Part shown: piece by piece, positions 11,048 through 22,529 of the stretch
Layout: each line of letters begins with the position of its first letter
Numbering within the stretch: the stretch's first letter is position 1
Source of the DNA: Druceiella hillmani
Taxonomy: Eukaryota > Arthropoda > Insecta > Lepidoptera > Hepialidae
NCBI GenBank assembly: GCA_039881145.1
Contig: JAYKKI010000006.1
Span: 10,858,501-10,922,500 of the forward strand
Direction of reading: 5' to 3'
Length of the DNA stretch: 64,000 nucleotides
Made by a program: the position numbers and the translations under genes
Notes under the pieces: model-generated
Told to the model about the DNA's origin: nothing
The model's database searches: none
The model's input: the letters and a program-made list of their open reading frames with translations, nothing else

Positions 11048-12519
11048 ATAAATCATATGACCCAACTTCAATGACACTAAATTAAAGCAATTATTGTTTA
11101 TTTAAAGTACATTAAAAGTTTATTATTTATATGGTTGAAATACCATTAAGATTATTAGAATATTTTTAAGCGCCATACTAAGAATGGTCAAACCCTATTC
11201 TTTTGCTATGTTTTTTAGATGTTATTTACTTGAATTAACGTAGAAATATTTATGGGACAGGTTTCGAACAGTTGAGATATTCGATTAGTTAATAGGGTAT
11301 TATCTACTTTTATAAAGAGATTGTTGAAACTTCCAGGGTATTTAAATATACGGTATAAATAAGTCAAAGTGCTTTCGGTTCATGACAGTAATCTCCAAGT
11401 TTAAGTATATTTACATCAAAGAAAATCGATTTAAATGGACATAAAGTATTTTATGACTTCCGCTTGGCCCACAACACGAAGACTACCACAAATAATATAC
11501 ACCTTGCAATGAGCGAGTCAACAGTGTTCTACACGAGGTCGGATTTATTCAGGAAGTTCAAGAATGACAACTGTGGAGACGAACCCCATTCCAGACTCCC
11601 TGTTTAATTAGACTGGTCTATGACAAAACGACATTTTTAAATTGGCTCCTAATGCTAAACTCAAACATACGTGGGAAATCACATATGTAATGTTGTAAAT
11701 GATATTACCTGAAGTTTGTTGTAAACTCCAATACGAAATCTGTGACATGGAATTTGACACTTGATCCTGATGTTGCCGATTAGCCAATCGCTCTATATGT
11801 TATATAATTGCTATTGCAATATTTAATTTTCCTATGTTCTATATATTCAAGAATTTAGATTAGATTCCAATGGAAATAAAGAACATTTTATTTATCCTTT
11901 TCTTAGTTTTGAGTTTACAAAATTACCTACCAGGGAAGTTACATGTGTTATGTTCCAAGGAATTCATCGCATCCTTTTTCTCCAGAATAGAGTGTTGCTT
12001 CTAAACGTCGTTAATAAATTAAAAGAGATTATTATCAAGATCTTTCAATTTTACACATTACTCACGTACACACACGTCTCAAACAAAATACACTCGCTAC
12101 ATTTCGATTCAAAAGACAATGAGAGACGAATGCAGCGAGGAGGTTAAAGCCGGCTCGCTGTCATGGAAAGGGTGATACTATGTGGCGTAAAACTAGGTAG
12201 GTCCACTTTTGAGAGCGAAATTTGATTATTCACTTGTGATAATGGGTTGATACAGATCGCCGCATTGTTCTTGGCGCGCTTCTCGTCTCGCAACGTGTAA
12301 CCAGGCAGTGGATAGGCTTTAGATCGAAATGTTTATTAACTAGGTCCGCGTAAGGTTTTCTTTCGTTACACAAGATGATCGATTGTATCAGCGTTTCTCG
12401 CGCCTGTTTTGTGGGTCTGTGTGTTGCGAAGGGTTCAAAGAGTGCTGACGCTAGATGACAGATTAGAAAATATTTTCTGCTGTTATTGTTTTAATGTTTC
12501 GTATCTAAAAAGGAAATAA
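11048..12519. other. No gene recognised; balanced-composition block near 12150-12480
   Basis: AT-rich up to about 12140, then a less AT-rich, non-repetitive block containing GCCGGCTCGCTGTCATGG, CTTGGCGCGCTTCTCGTCTC and TCTCGCGCCTGTTTTG. A 65-codon frame (11950-12147) ends in it but has no protein-like features. The block may be conserved non-coding DNA. Confidence 0.4.
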
Positions 12520-13545
12520 TGGAGTCACGTATCTGTCCGAAATCATTTGACGTAGAAACTTGAATTTTGACGTAGTGACGAATTTATAATAGTGATAAAG
12601 TGTAACCAGCTTAACTTAACCCATGTATATCTCCAGAGTTAACTCATATAAATATTCAAATAGAAATTTTAGTGGAAGTAAATACAGTAAGCGACCTTTT
12701 TAGATTCTAGTTATTATGTGACTTCAAACCTCAAAAGGAAAAAATTAAGTGACGTATCTGTCCGAAACCGTTTGAGGTAGAAACTTGAATTTTGACGTAG
12801 TTACGAATTTAGCATAGTGAAACTCATATTAACCCATATTTATCTCAATAGTTAACTCGTATTAACTCTCATATAGAAATTTTAGGAGAAGAAAATAAAG
12901 TATATGGCTTTTTTCGATTCCAGGAATTATGTGAGGTATGAATTGAAAGAGTGGTTAATATACGATTAAAATTATTTTAGAATTTCATGTAGTTTTATAG
13001 ATATAGTCTACAAAATTATAGAAAATGTCTAAGAATTTTTTTTCAGAAACAGATTGATGTAGAAACTTGAAATTAGTCATAGCGATAAAACATATTAACC
13101 GGTATGCATATATTTTAATAGTCCACTCTAAAAGTACATATACGAAAATTTTAGAGAGGGTAGATATATTCAAATTTATAAAGATTCTGAAATTATTCTT
13201 TTTTTTAATAATTTCATTTGAAATATTTCTAGAAATATTGGCTAAAAATAAGTTTTCTCCCCCTAACTTTAGAATTGCGGAAATAAAAAATAACAAAAAA
13301 ATTGTATTACTATAAATGTACCCATGAAGTTTACCGGAAAACTATAGCAATCATTCTGAATATCACAGTTTTTAGAAATTCGCGATATTTTTACGTCCCT
13401 GGAAGACTTATTAGACAACTTATTTCATGGCGAAAAATAATACCAATATTTGTAAATAGTTTAATTACCTATAAACTCTACATATACCCTTAAATTATTG
13501 TATATGCTTAAGCATGCACGGAACCCTCGCAAAGCATGTTATACT
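12520..13545 (-). mobile_element. Family A remnants, reverse orientation, partly tandem
   Basis: The reverse complement of 13545-13320 begins TTTGCGAGGGTTCCGTGCAT and then follows the 48511-48740 copy (AAACTATTTACAAATAT…, GATTGCTATAGTTTTCC). Further along the minus strand, the phrase TTTTATCGCTATG…TCAAGTTTCTACATCAA at 13100-13050 matches 32470-32500 and 41525-41545. That last segment is present three times on the plus strand as AGAAACTTGA at 12554, 12779 and 13061 (periods 225 and about 282). The interior of this copy was therefore duplicated, as in the copy at 9.8 kb. Frames of 103, 82 and 63 codons here are chance. Confidence 0.6.
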
Positions 13546-13678
13546 AGATAGGTTTTGGTTCCTATACGTGGAGTTTCTGAAGAAATTCCACTATAGCAGT
13601 TTTCAAAGACCGACAACAGTCACAACTGTAAGCAAAATAAGTTGTCGTGATATGATATACTTTTCGACACCTTCGTCT

Positions 13679-13950
13679 GATAACAATGGCGACGATGGAT
13701 AAGTTCACTTGCTGATGAACTTGTCCATCGTTGCCATTGTTATCGGCATGACGCTTTCATCCGATAACAATGGCAACGATCGATAAGTTCACTTGCTGAT
13801 GAACTTATCCATCGTTGCCATTATTATCAGCATGACACTTTCGTCCGATAACAATGGCAACGATGAATAAGTTCACTTGCTGATGAACTTATCCATCGTT
13901 GCATTGTTCACTTGCTGATGAACTTATCCATCCTTGCCATTGTTATTCAT
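13679..13950. repeat. 84-bp tandem array of hairpins
   Basis: Units start at 13679, 13763 and 13847, with a partial fourth. Each unit is an inverted repeat: 29-nt arms (left 13679-13707, right 13716-13744 in unit 1) around the 8-nt loop CTTGCTGA. The arm reads GATAACAATGGC…ATAAGTTCA. In unit 1 the only two differences between arms are G:U-compatible, so an RNA would pair along all 29 positions. Units are separated by a short linker (CGGCATGAC…TTTC.TCC). No coding frame. Confidence 0.93.
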
Positions 13951-14733
13951 TGCTGAATGAATCGTCTTCCATTTTATTACTTACTCTGTCACATGATAGA
14001 AAAAACATAGAATTGTATTTTTGATGAATATAGATTACTCCTATGAATTATATCCACTGCTGAAATTTTGTATTGCTGTATTTTGAGTTTCATGAAATCT
14101 GACCATGTCATCGCAACCTCCATGTTTTTTGCCTTTTTTCTCTAAAGAATCTTCTGCTTATCTCAAGTTCAGATTTTAAACCGTAAACTCCCATGGTCTT
14201 TTATTATTTCGAACTACATATTTATATTTAAAGTTGTTGTTTAAGTTACCGATTTGCAATGATAAGGAATCGATTAATAATTTAATGAGGAAATACATTT
14301 GGCACAATACACCTAAGAGATTAGCAAAAAATGAGTAAGATAAAACACGAATACATTCTCATACTCTACAAATATGTTATGTGTATTCGGGTGTACTCAA
14401 CAGAGGATTGCGAGATCTGTATACGATACGATACAGTGGGGTGTTCCGTTGTAAACAAATGACGAACTGGAGGTACGGAGAAGATTTTGTATACCCTTGC
14501 TCTTTTATAATTATCTGAAGCAAAACAATAATAATATATTATATAACTTTTTCTAACATGAAAACAAGTAATTTCGTTAAATTAAAATGAGGTAAAATAC
14601 TGGCATATGACGCTATTCTAAAGCCATCTATCGATCATTTGATATAAACTTTGAAATTTAAGCTACAGGTTACAGATTGTATTATTAATATTGTTATGAG
14701 TAAAAAAAGTTTGTGAATGGAATTGGAATTTAA

Positions 14734-14737
<4 letters not shown>
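13951..14737. other. AT-rich DNA, nothing recognised
   Basis: There is no open frame above 60 codons and no similarity to the other repeats of the window. Confidence 0.5.

Positions 14738-14786
<49 letters not shown>
14738..14786. repeat. (TA)n microsatellite
   Basis: About 49 bp of TA, followed by a few GCGTGTGCGTGTGCATG-type alternating bases up to about 14825. Confidence 0.98.
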
Positions 14787-14789
<3 letters not shown>

Positions 14790-14909
14790 AATATGCGTGT
14801 GCGTGTGCATGTTTATGTGTGTATATATACGAGAACAAAGGGAGGAAAATAGTAAAAAGGGGCGATTAGGAATTACGAATGGGAAATACGATAAAAATTT
14901 TCTTTTCAG

Positions 14910-15030
14910 TTAATCTTTGAATGCGTGAAGTGACGGTGTATTCCGGATATCAGCGTCCAACTTATTCCATAGTTTAGCACCACGACCAGGCAAGGGATAA
15001 TTCATAAAAGAGAAGGGAACATTATTTTAT
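14910..15030 (-). pseudogene. LINE ORF2 C-terminal remnant
   Basis: Minus-strand translation ending at a stop at 14910-14912 gives PLPGRGAK, then LWNKLDADIRNTPSLHAF, then KD-stop. This is the closing motif of non-LTR retrotransposon ORF2 proteins (pattern '…lWNsLp.diRn.pSl..Fk…'), downstream of the reverse transcriptase domain. An in-frame stop lies about 45 codons upstream, and no RT catalytic motif is visible, so this is a dead fragment. The same pattern occurs at 22530-22721, also on the minus strand. Confidence 0.7.
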
Positions 15031-15690
15031 AAATAAGGGTATCCTGCTTGGGATATGTAAAGATTGATCTTATCCATTTCGTGACTACTTCTCTGCTGTG
15101 CATTGTTCTAAACAATAACCTGTTACGCTGTAAAATAGACAGAGATTTAAAGTTCAGTGCGCATCGAGTACATAACCTTTCGAAACTTTTCTGAAAATGG
15201 TTTATTCACTCCGTGATCATAATATTTTTCCTCGTATTTTAGTCATGTTTTTCTCTCCCTCTTTTCAGTAATTTAACATTAAAATAATATGAACCAATTT
15301 TTTAAAGCATACGAAAAGAATATGCAGTTGAAATTTGGTCGATTATATAAACTTGTTGAGTTGAGAGATAAATCTTGAATAATTACGTATTGTAATTAAA
15401 TACGCACGTTAAACTATTCATGGAAAAGATTTATAAAAGAGCATTTTATTTAATTGTTGTGGAATCAGAGAAATAATAGATAAAACGGTTTTATCACGTG
15501 CACGCTCCATATTAATGAAACAGTTACGCATAATTAAAAACTTTTATTCTTTTGTTTTAATATTATGTATCGACAACAAAGGCCGCCAATTGTACATGGC
15601 ACACAATGCTCGGAGGTACCTTTTCCTAATACAACTCAACTGATTTCCATTGTTTATATTTTACGAATATGCGACTCGACCACATTGAAA
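15031..15690. other. No gene recognised
   Basis: The first 100 bases may be a further worn part of the adjacent LINE remnant. The rest is AT-rich and featureless. Confidence 0.4.
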
Positions 15691-15745
15691 TTTACATTGT
15701 TATCGATATTCTCATAAACAAACTTACATTGTTATCGATATTCCC
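15691..15745. promoter_or_regulatory. Duplicated DRE-like motif TATCGATA
   Basis: The 20-mer TTACATTGTTATCGATATTC occurs twice, 32 bp apart, placing the perfect palindrome TATCGATA at 15701-15708 and 15733-15740. In Drosophila this octamer is the DREF site and contains the CGATA core bound by BEAF-32. Function here is inference, as a small tandem duplication would also create the pair. Confidence 0.3.
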
Positions 15746-15952
15746 ATAACCTTGATATTAGATGCATTTATTTTGAATAAATTTGAACTAACTGAAAGCT
15801 CCGTGTAATTTTGTGATACTTTTCGAAAATTGATCTTTTTCTCAAATGTTAGTCAGTTTTTGTTCGTTTTCATAACACAGAAAATAATAATATTTAGACA
15901 GGTAGTAGCGTTATATATTAAAAATGGTTACTATCTACAGAATTATATGATT

Positions 15953-16045
15953 TGACACCTGTGTCAAAACATATGTCACAACACGTACTGTGTTTTGACA
16001 CGTTCTCTAAGGAATTGAATAATTTTTTGACTTATGTTTTGACAC
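15953..16045. repeat. Cluster of inverted and direct TTTTGACAC words
   Basis: GTGTCAAAAC (15961-15970) is mirrored by GTTTTGACAC (15992-16001), and the same 10-mer returns at 16036-16045. Looser copies flank them (TTTGACACC at 15953, TTTGACAAG at 16071). The arrangement could be a worn element end or clustered binding sites. Confidence 0.5.
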
Positions 16046-16079
16046 GTAATACGGTGTAAAATTTAGTAATTATTTGACA

Positions 16080-16230
16080 AGCACGAATTGTATCCCGGAG
16101 GTTTCACCCCCGTAGTTTAATTAGGCTGTTCTCTACACCCGCGGTTACTGAGTGCCTCCGTTCCGCTCACTAAATGACGTCGGTCTTGAGGTCGGTTGTT
16201 CAATTAATAAGCCAGGCTCTCTCTACCTTG
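16080..16230 (-). repeat. GC-rich dispersed repeat, family G copy 2
   Basis: The reverse complement reads CCGACGTCATTTAGTGAGCG, GAACGGAGGCACTCAGTAAC, CGCGGGTG and later AAACTACGGGGGTGAAACC. These are in the same order as family G copy 1 (348-475) and copy 3 (58436-58570). It stands out from its AT-rich flanks. Confidence 0.6.
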
Positions 16231-16449
16231 CACGGTTTAAGCAGCTTTCCCCAACTTCTATTAAATATTTTATCTCTGCTTTGTTCCTATTAATTATACG
16301 AGTAGCATGAAAAGTTACAGATATAATCCTTCTCAAATTTGAGTTTTCTAATAGAACAATATTTTCTTAAATCGGGGGTTTGGTTCCAGAGATTAGGGCA
16401 ACTTTTCCACTTTTTATGTTAATATAGGTACGTAGCACGTAATTTTGCG
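16231..16449. other. AT-rich DNA, nothing recognised
   Basis: A short link between the family G copy and the minisatellite. Confidence 0.4.
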
Positions 16450-17090
16450 TGGGTGGGATCCATGCAAAATTTGTTATAATGATGGGACTCATACAAAATT
16501 TGTTATCATGGTGAGGTCCATGCAAAATTTGTTATAATGGTGGGACTCGTACAAAATTTGTTATCATGGTGGGGCCCATGCAAAATTTGCTCTCATGGTG
16601 GGATCCATGCAAAATTTGTTATCATGGTGGGGTCTATGCAGAATTTGTTATCATGGCGGGACTCATGCAAAATTTGTTGTCATGGTGGAGTCCATGCATA
16701 ATTTGTTATAATGGTGGGATTCATACAAAAATTTTTATCATGGTGGGGTCCATGCAAAATTTGTTATCATGACGGGACTCATGCAAAATTTGTTATCATA
16801 ATGGGTTCCATGCAAAATTTGTTATCATGGCGGGACTCATGCAAAATTTGTTATCATGGTGGGTTCCATGCAAAATTTGTTATAATGGTGGGACTCATGC
16901 AAAATTTGTTATCATGGTGAGGTACATGCAAAATTTGTTATAATAATAATTACTCATGCAAAATTTGTTATAATGATGGGACTCATGCAAAATTTGTTAT
17001 CATGGTGGGGTCCATGCAGAATTTGTTTTCATGGTCGCACTCATGCAAAATGTTTTATCGTGGTGGGGTCCATACAAAATTTGTTATAAT
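16450..17090. repeat. 30-bp minisatellite, about 21 units, dimeric
   Basis: Each unit is CATGCAAAATTTGTTATCAT followed by GGTGGGACTC or GGTGGGGTCC. The two endings alternate over much of the array, giving a 60-bp higher-order unit. Because 30 is divisible by three, frames stay open and give Cys/Trp-rich chance peptides of about 69 residues (16566-16772, 16711-16920). I do not regard these as proteins, since start and stop positions simply follow unit variants. Confidence 0.95.
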
Positions 17091-18910
17091 GCCAACATAT
17101 AAAATTTAAAAAAAATTCACAAACAAAAACATTACCCATTTATACTATTAGTTAGAATGAGTTTGCATTTGGTATCCAAGGTTTTACGATAACATATTGC
17201 CGAATAGCGATTGTGCGTTTCATTATCCTGATTTCTTATCTCATTGTATCTCGAACGGGCTGCCGAAGTAGAAACATATTACGATACGGCGCTGCTTATA
17301 TATTCAACGATTACTTAGGAACTATATACCTTTTAATAAAATAAAATTGTTTTTTCTCTGACCTATACCGTCTTATCGGTATTTAAGGTTTAGCAAAACT
17401 GTAAATAGTATTCAATATTTTGGTTTTGTCTATAGATTTAAAATACATATTGTCGTTAATTTTTGTAGCAAGTATTAAATTCTTCATTTTGTTTATACGT
17501 AAGTATGATAAGTCCTACATGCTGCAGAGTCATCGAAAAACTATGCTGCCATATCGATTTTCCGTGGATTGCTCCACTTTTAGGTAAATATATTAGATAT
17601 ACACGTGGTGCTGAGTTCTTGCTTTTTGAATTTAACGAATTTACGAAAATTTAAGTATAACATTCAAAATCCACATTAAGTTCGCAAATGAGAAAAATTG
17701 ACGCAATATTTTCAAAATGGCGGCGGTGGTCCAAAAGTAAAAAAAAATTAAAAATTCATCTTACGACACAAGTACACATCTAATAAATTTTTAAATAAAA
17801 TGTTTAAATAATACAACTGAAAATTTTCTTCCATTTACTTATTGAAAAAAGGAAAACGCTGTAAAATATATTTCCACGTATATGTCCATTATACTTACGG
17901 CATTTCTTGAAACGTAATTTCATTTTGACTAGTATTGTGTCGAGAAATTGTACAATTTTTTGTATATTGTAATATATGCATTAACAAAAATCTCGCCAAG
18001 TAATTAATTGTTATTTATTTTTCCTTGTATCGCATACGTACTTACGTACGTATTGCTACGTATTGAATACTTACCTACGTACGTATTGCTTCGTATTGCA
18101 TACATACTTACGTACGTACGTGCCGTCTAAATTAGATAAGTAAATGAAATAATTAAGGTATTTTGTTTTCATTAAAATTAAAATGTTACTAAAAAAACTA
18201 AAAGTTAGCTAGATGGCGCTGCATTTTGGTTTATTTATTATATTATCATGATTTTGTTGCAATAATAAGTAGCAACTTAAGAGTTGATTCTTCATTACTT
18301 TAAATGCAAAATATTTATCCCTCGTTTCCTATTTCACATTACTATTTAATCCTAATAATATAACCAAAGAAAAATTTGAAATAACTGGATAATAAAGGTT
18401 TAACTAAAATTATTAAACAGGTTTCGTGTTGAAACTGTATGAATATAGAGACATACATACAAGAGAGATTATGATATGTGAGTCATATATCAGATAGCCA
18501 GTTCAAAATTATGTTACTAATGTATACAGTGTCAAAGTTACTATATCATAATGTTTTGGCTCTTAACATGGAATTAAAAGGAAATCATCCTTGTAAACAT
18601 CGAACTCATTAATTAGGTTTCTTTATGTATTTTATTAATACGACATATTCTAATACCTGCATGGCGTTCCAGTTTTGTTATTTTTCAGTACTTTTATGTT
18701 GTCCGACAGAGAGATGATTGAAATAATAACAACAGGGTCAAAATGAAACTCTGTAAACATTTAATACCCTATCATAACATGAGACCTCGCTCTAATGGGA
18801 ACGTCTGTTGACATGTAGGTTACACCAAACGTATGTTATCTAGAATTGAATAAGATGCCGTTGTTACGAAATTCAGTTTTTTTACTTCTCATACATAAAT
18901 AAATACAATA
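17091..18910. other. No gene recognised; contains a short tandem repeat
   Basis: AT-rich, no open frame above 60 codons. At 18027-18122 the words ACTTACGTACGTATTGC and CGTATTGAATACTTACC form a worn tandem repeat of about 40 bp. At 18208-18220 the word GCTAGATGGCGCT occurs, related to the GCGCCATCTA words at 18990 and 19164. Confidence 0.5.
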
Positions 18911-19250
18911 AAACTTCACTTGTGTTCATAGATGAAACATTGAGGAGTAAACCGAAAGGGTTTCACCAACATGCAATGCCACCCTAGCGCCATCTATTTT
19001 ACAACCCATTATTCATATAATACTTTCAAAGAACAAATATATCAATGCGTTTAGAAAAATTTAGACATCTCAGTTTTTTTAAATAAAACTTCTCTCGTCG
19101 TTATAGATGAAACACTGAGGACTAAATCGAAAGTGTTTCATCAACATGCAATGCCACCGTAACGCCATCTATTGTACAATCCATTATTCATATAATATTT
19201 TCAAAGAACGAATATATCATTGCGTTTAGAAAAATTTAGACATCACGTTT
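18911..19250. repeat. Tandem duplication, unit about 174 bp
   Basis: Copies 18911-19084 and 19085-19250 share ATAGATGAAACA, CAACATGCAATGCCACC, CGCCATCTATT, CCATTATTCATATAATA and CGTTTAGAAAAATTTAGACA in order. Each holds one (A/G)CGCCATCTATT motif, whose reverse complement AATAGATGGCGC is related to CTCF-like cores. Confidence 0.9.
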
Positions 19251-19479
19251 TGCATGTAGACACGGACTATGAAAGAATTAAGTGAACAAAAAATCGAACA
19301 TCGCATTATTATATACCATACCAGAGAGATTTGAAAAATAACTTTAACATTCGCTAGTTGCCAAGCTAATTCGTAATATGTGAAAAAAAATCAGTATAAT
19401 GTAAATTATTTAATTTTAATTCTAATACGAAGTGAATGTAATAACGTGTGTTCATTCTCAGCTGATAAGCTCGCCTATC

Positions 19480-19900
19480 AGTATTCCGAGGCGGTCCGCC
19501 CGAGCTAACTCGATCGCTGTCACTTATAGTTTCTTCAGCATATACCTTCCGCCATCGAGCTGTATTCTTAGTGAACACTTAGATTCAAATTTTCTCCACA
19601 TTCACCTCACTTTCATCCTTATTTCGCAATCATCAACATTCTCTCGCGTGCATAATTGGCATCGTGGAGAGCGGCGCGCCGGCGCATAATGCCTCGACGG
19701 CTCTGCATCTTTTTTGATATGCATTTATTCTGCGCAGCGCTCGCTGGAACCGCGTTCATTGTACCAGCTGCATTTGCCCACCCTCTCGCATTCCTGCCTT
19801 TGGGCACGGTAATTGCTAATGTTCAAATTAGACCGCATTCAAGTGAAGCGTGTGTACGTTACGATACTTTTGAAGAGATGAACAGGAGAGACGCGACTCA
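19480..19900. promoter_or_regulatory. Candidate conserved/regulatory island
   Basis: The G+C content rises sharply against the flanks. The block is non-repetitive and carries GGCGCGCC (19673-19680), an octamer-like TATGCATTTAT (19718-19728), the E-box CAGCTG (19765-19770) and TAATTGCTAAT (19810-19820) with further homeodomain cores (TAATT at 19653). A plus-strand frame of 82 codons (19656-19904) contains a hydrophobic stretch, and frames exist on the other strand too. Frames on both strands argue for composition rather than coding. Enhancer or other conserved non-coding DNA is my preferred reading, untested. Confidence 0.3.
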
Positions 19901-19954
19901 TTAAAATGTATATTATGCTTGTCAGTTTAATACTACTTAATATGTATACATTTT

Positions 19955-19960
<6 letters not shown>

Positions 19961-20017
<57 letters not shown>

Positions 20018-20018
20018 T
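19961..20018. repeat. (TA)n(TG)n microsatellite
   Basis: TA run to about 19995, continuing as (TG)12. Confidence 0.97.
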
Positions 20019-20511
20019 TTACGAATACATTTGTCAGAAAACTTGAAACCTTTTGAATGTACTGGAGGAATTTTAGTAAATAAATGGTATAAAAGGTTTT
20101 TTTTATTTCAATTTAATAAAAAAAATATTTTAAAAAGTTATTAAAAAAATGGAATAGACGTAAATTATATTTCTTGATTTACATACAGGCCACAATACAA
20201 TAGTCCACGCGAAAGAAGCCAATAATTCAAATATTTTGAAAGTATACAGATATATTTTTTATGAGTCATAGATTTACGGTCAATATTCTAATAGACCAAA
20301 CGAATTGGAATATGTCAACCTGTCACAAAAAATTATTACATTGTAAAATCGCGACCCGTTTCTGCAACATGGCAGACAATCTGTCAGAGCCATATTAATA
20401 TCCCGAACAGACAAGGCTCGAAACGAAATAGTTCTGCAGTAAACGAAAAAATACGAGAAGAGAGAAAGAAAAATATACTGAGGTAATAAGAACAATATAA
20501 AAAAACTTCTT
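20019..20511. other. AT-rich DNA, nothing recognised
   Basis: A 71-codon minus-strand frame (20280-20495) has no recognisable features. Confidence 0.5.
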
Positions 20512-21206
20512 AAGTACGAGTATCACTCGCACTTCGAAGGTTCTGTAAATATTTAGATAGGTTTAAATATTGAAGCGTGAATAGTAAAACTATTTGAAAA
20601 TATTCACATTATTTCTCACCAAGTAAATGTGTGAATGTGTCGCCTAGTGACTTAACTTTCACAGAACTAATAAATATACATTGTAAAATAAGAAGTTACT
20701 TTTGCAGTTGATGTAAGCCATTTGTATAGAATTTCTATGAACTTTTTACAGAGTCAACTACCTGTTATGAGCCTACTTAGCTGTGATAATTTTATTTTTA
20801 ATTTCGTTGTATATAGTTCTCAAATATTCAAAAAGAAAAATTTTGTTGGGTAGGTGGTGGGGATACAAACTTTAATAAAAATGACCTTCGTAAATATTTC
20901 GTAAACGTATCCCTCTATCGAAAATGTTTTCATTACATACTCCAAATATTTTAGAAAAACCTATTTAAAAATACCCTATACTCGAATAAGAAAAAAATCA
21001 CCCCATTTTACATAAAAAATGTTTTTTAGAAATTTTATTTCATTACTTTGTAGGCCTTATAAATATTTGTTAGCACGCTGAATTTCAGCTGTATGGAACT
21101 AATCATTTGCGAGTAAAACGGCTATGATCTACAGACGAAGAATACATGGACATTGCAAAACTGTAATTGTAAAACCCAATTTGGTTACGAAATCCTAAGA
21201 AACTGA
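20512..21206 (+). mobile_element. Family A element, full-length, unamplified
   Basis: The left end reads TCACTCGCACTTCGAAGGTT, then CTGTAAATATTTAGATAGG. The right end reads GGTTACGAAATCCTAAGAAA, a worn version of GGTACGGAACCCTAAAAA, preceded by CTACAGACGAAGAATACATG. The middle (GTTGATGTAAGCC, ATTTCTATGAACTTTTTACA, TTAGCTGTGATAATTTT, TTTCGTTGTATATA) matches 34515-34655 point by point. It encodes nothing. At about 0.7 kb it gives the probable unit length of the family. Confidence 0.65.
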
Positions 21207-21425
21207 AGCTTGAGTACTTCAGGCATGAAATGCCATACCTGGAAAGATACAATGTACTGTATTATCTAAATATCTAAATATATTACCTGTATTACCTAAT
21301 AATACAAGACATAAACTGAAAAGTACGCCTGGGTCGAAAAAGACTTTCATGGCTACGAAACTTGAAGGAATGGTTTGCAGACATTCAGCATCACTTTTCA
21401 AACCTGCCACGAACAATGCTGTTAA

Positions 21426-21428
<3 letters not shown>

Positions 21429-21489
<61 letters not shown>
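21429..21489. repeat. (TA)n microsatellite
   Basis: About 61 bp of pure TA. Confidence 0.98.
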
Positions 21490-21491
<2 letters not shown>

Positions 21492-22529
21492 CACAGTCAT
21501 TATGCAAATATGCACCACAGCTATGAGTTTCATTAAATTACTAGTTTTTTGTCAGGAAGACTTTACACACATATCAAGTAGCTCTGTAATCTGAGCATTT
21601 AAGCTAATGTTTTATATATAAAAATGTAGTCATGTCCAAATAGAAACTTTCTATAACATTAAAAAGTCCATTAAAATCCATCGAGTAGAATTCGAGTTGG
21701 AAGCGAACAGAGACGTTGCATTGTATCTATATATTTATAGATTACAGTATAAAATTAAATTTTTCTTAATAATCGGGATCATTTTAGTTATATTATGAAT
21801 AAAGTGATTACTGGATTTATTGCAATACATCATGTTGCTTTAGAAAGCAGCATTAAAGCATATTGAGTACTTGAGTAAAATTAACTTGCAGTTGTTGAAA
21901 CTACGGGTGTATACGGAGGGAGTAATGGAACGGAAAAACTCCTAGACTAAAAACAGAAAAGCTATTGAAAACTACCGCATATTTTACTGATGCAGTGTAT
22001 ACATATAAATGAAATATTTAATTCACTTGTGAAATGTAGGAATTATGTATTAATCATGCAGTAGTTAAGTTACGGTCAATATGATCATTAAATTCTAGTG
22101 CATTACTTTACAATGATGTCTTCCGTTATTCATTTATTTATGTTATTAAGATGAAATTAGCTCATTTTTTATTATTTTGGATACTGATACTAGACTGATT
22201 GAAGATGAAATATATCCAAACATACGATAAGATGCAAAGTTATACAAACACTAATATAGTAATATAAATGTACTTATTTGCAAGAGCAATACCTCGTAGT
22301 CAATTACAATAAACAATGTAATTGATTAGTTCCGAGGCGGGTTATAAAAGATTGTATCATTATAAATTTGACAAAAAACTTTTTTAAATTAAAAATACAT
22401 ATAAAGCAAACATAATTTTTGCCAAAAAAAGGTTAAATTTGAAATATATATACATAGGAAAATTGAAAAGGATGTTGCATGAAGGAAAATAGGATGTGAA
22501 CGGAAAGAAAACCAGGGGTTAAATAAGTT
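21490..22529. other. No gene recognised
   Basis: AT-rich with no long frame. The last 70 bases may be the 3' untranslated part of the LINE remnant that follows, which is read on the minus strand. Confidence 0.45.

Noticed and set aside
16566..16920. Two plus-strand frames of 68-69 codons with Cys/Trp-rich repeats
   Set aside because: They are translations of the 30-bp minisatellite, whose length is divisible by three.
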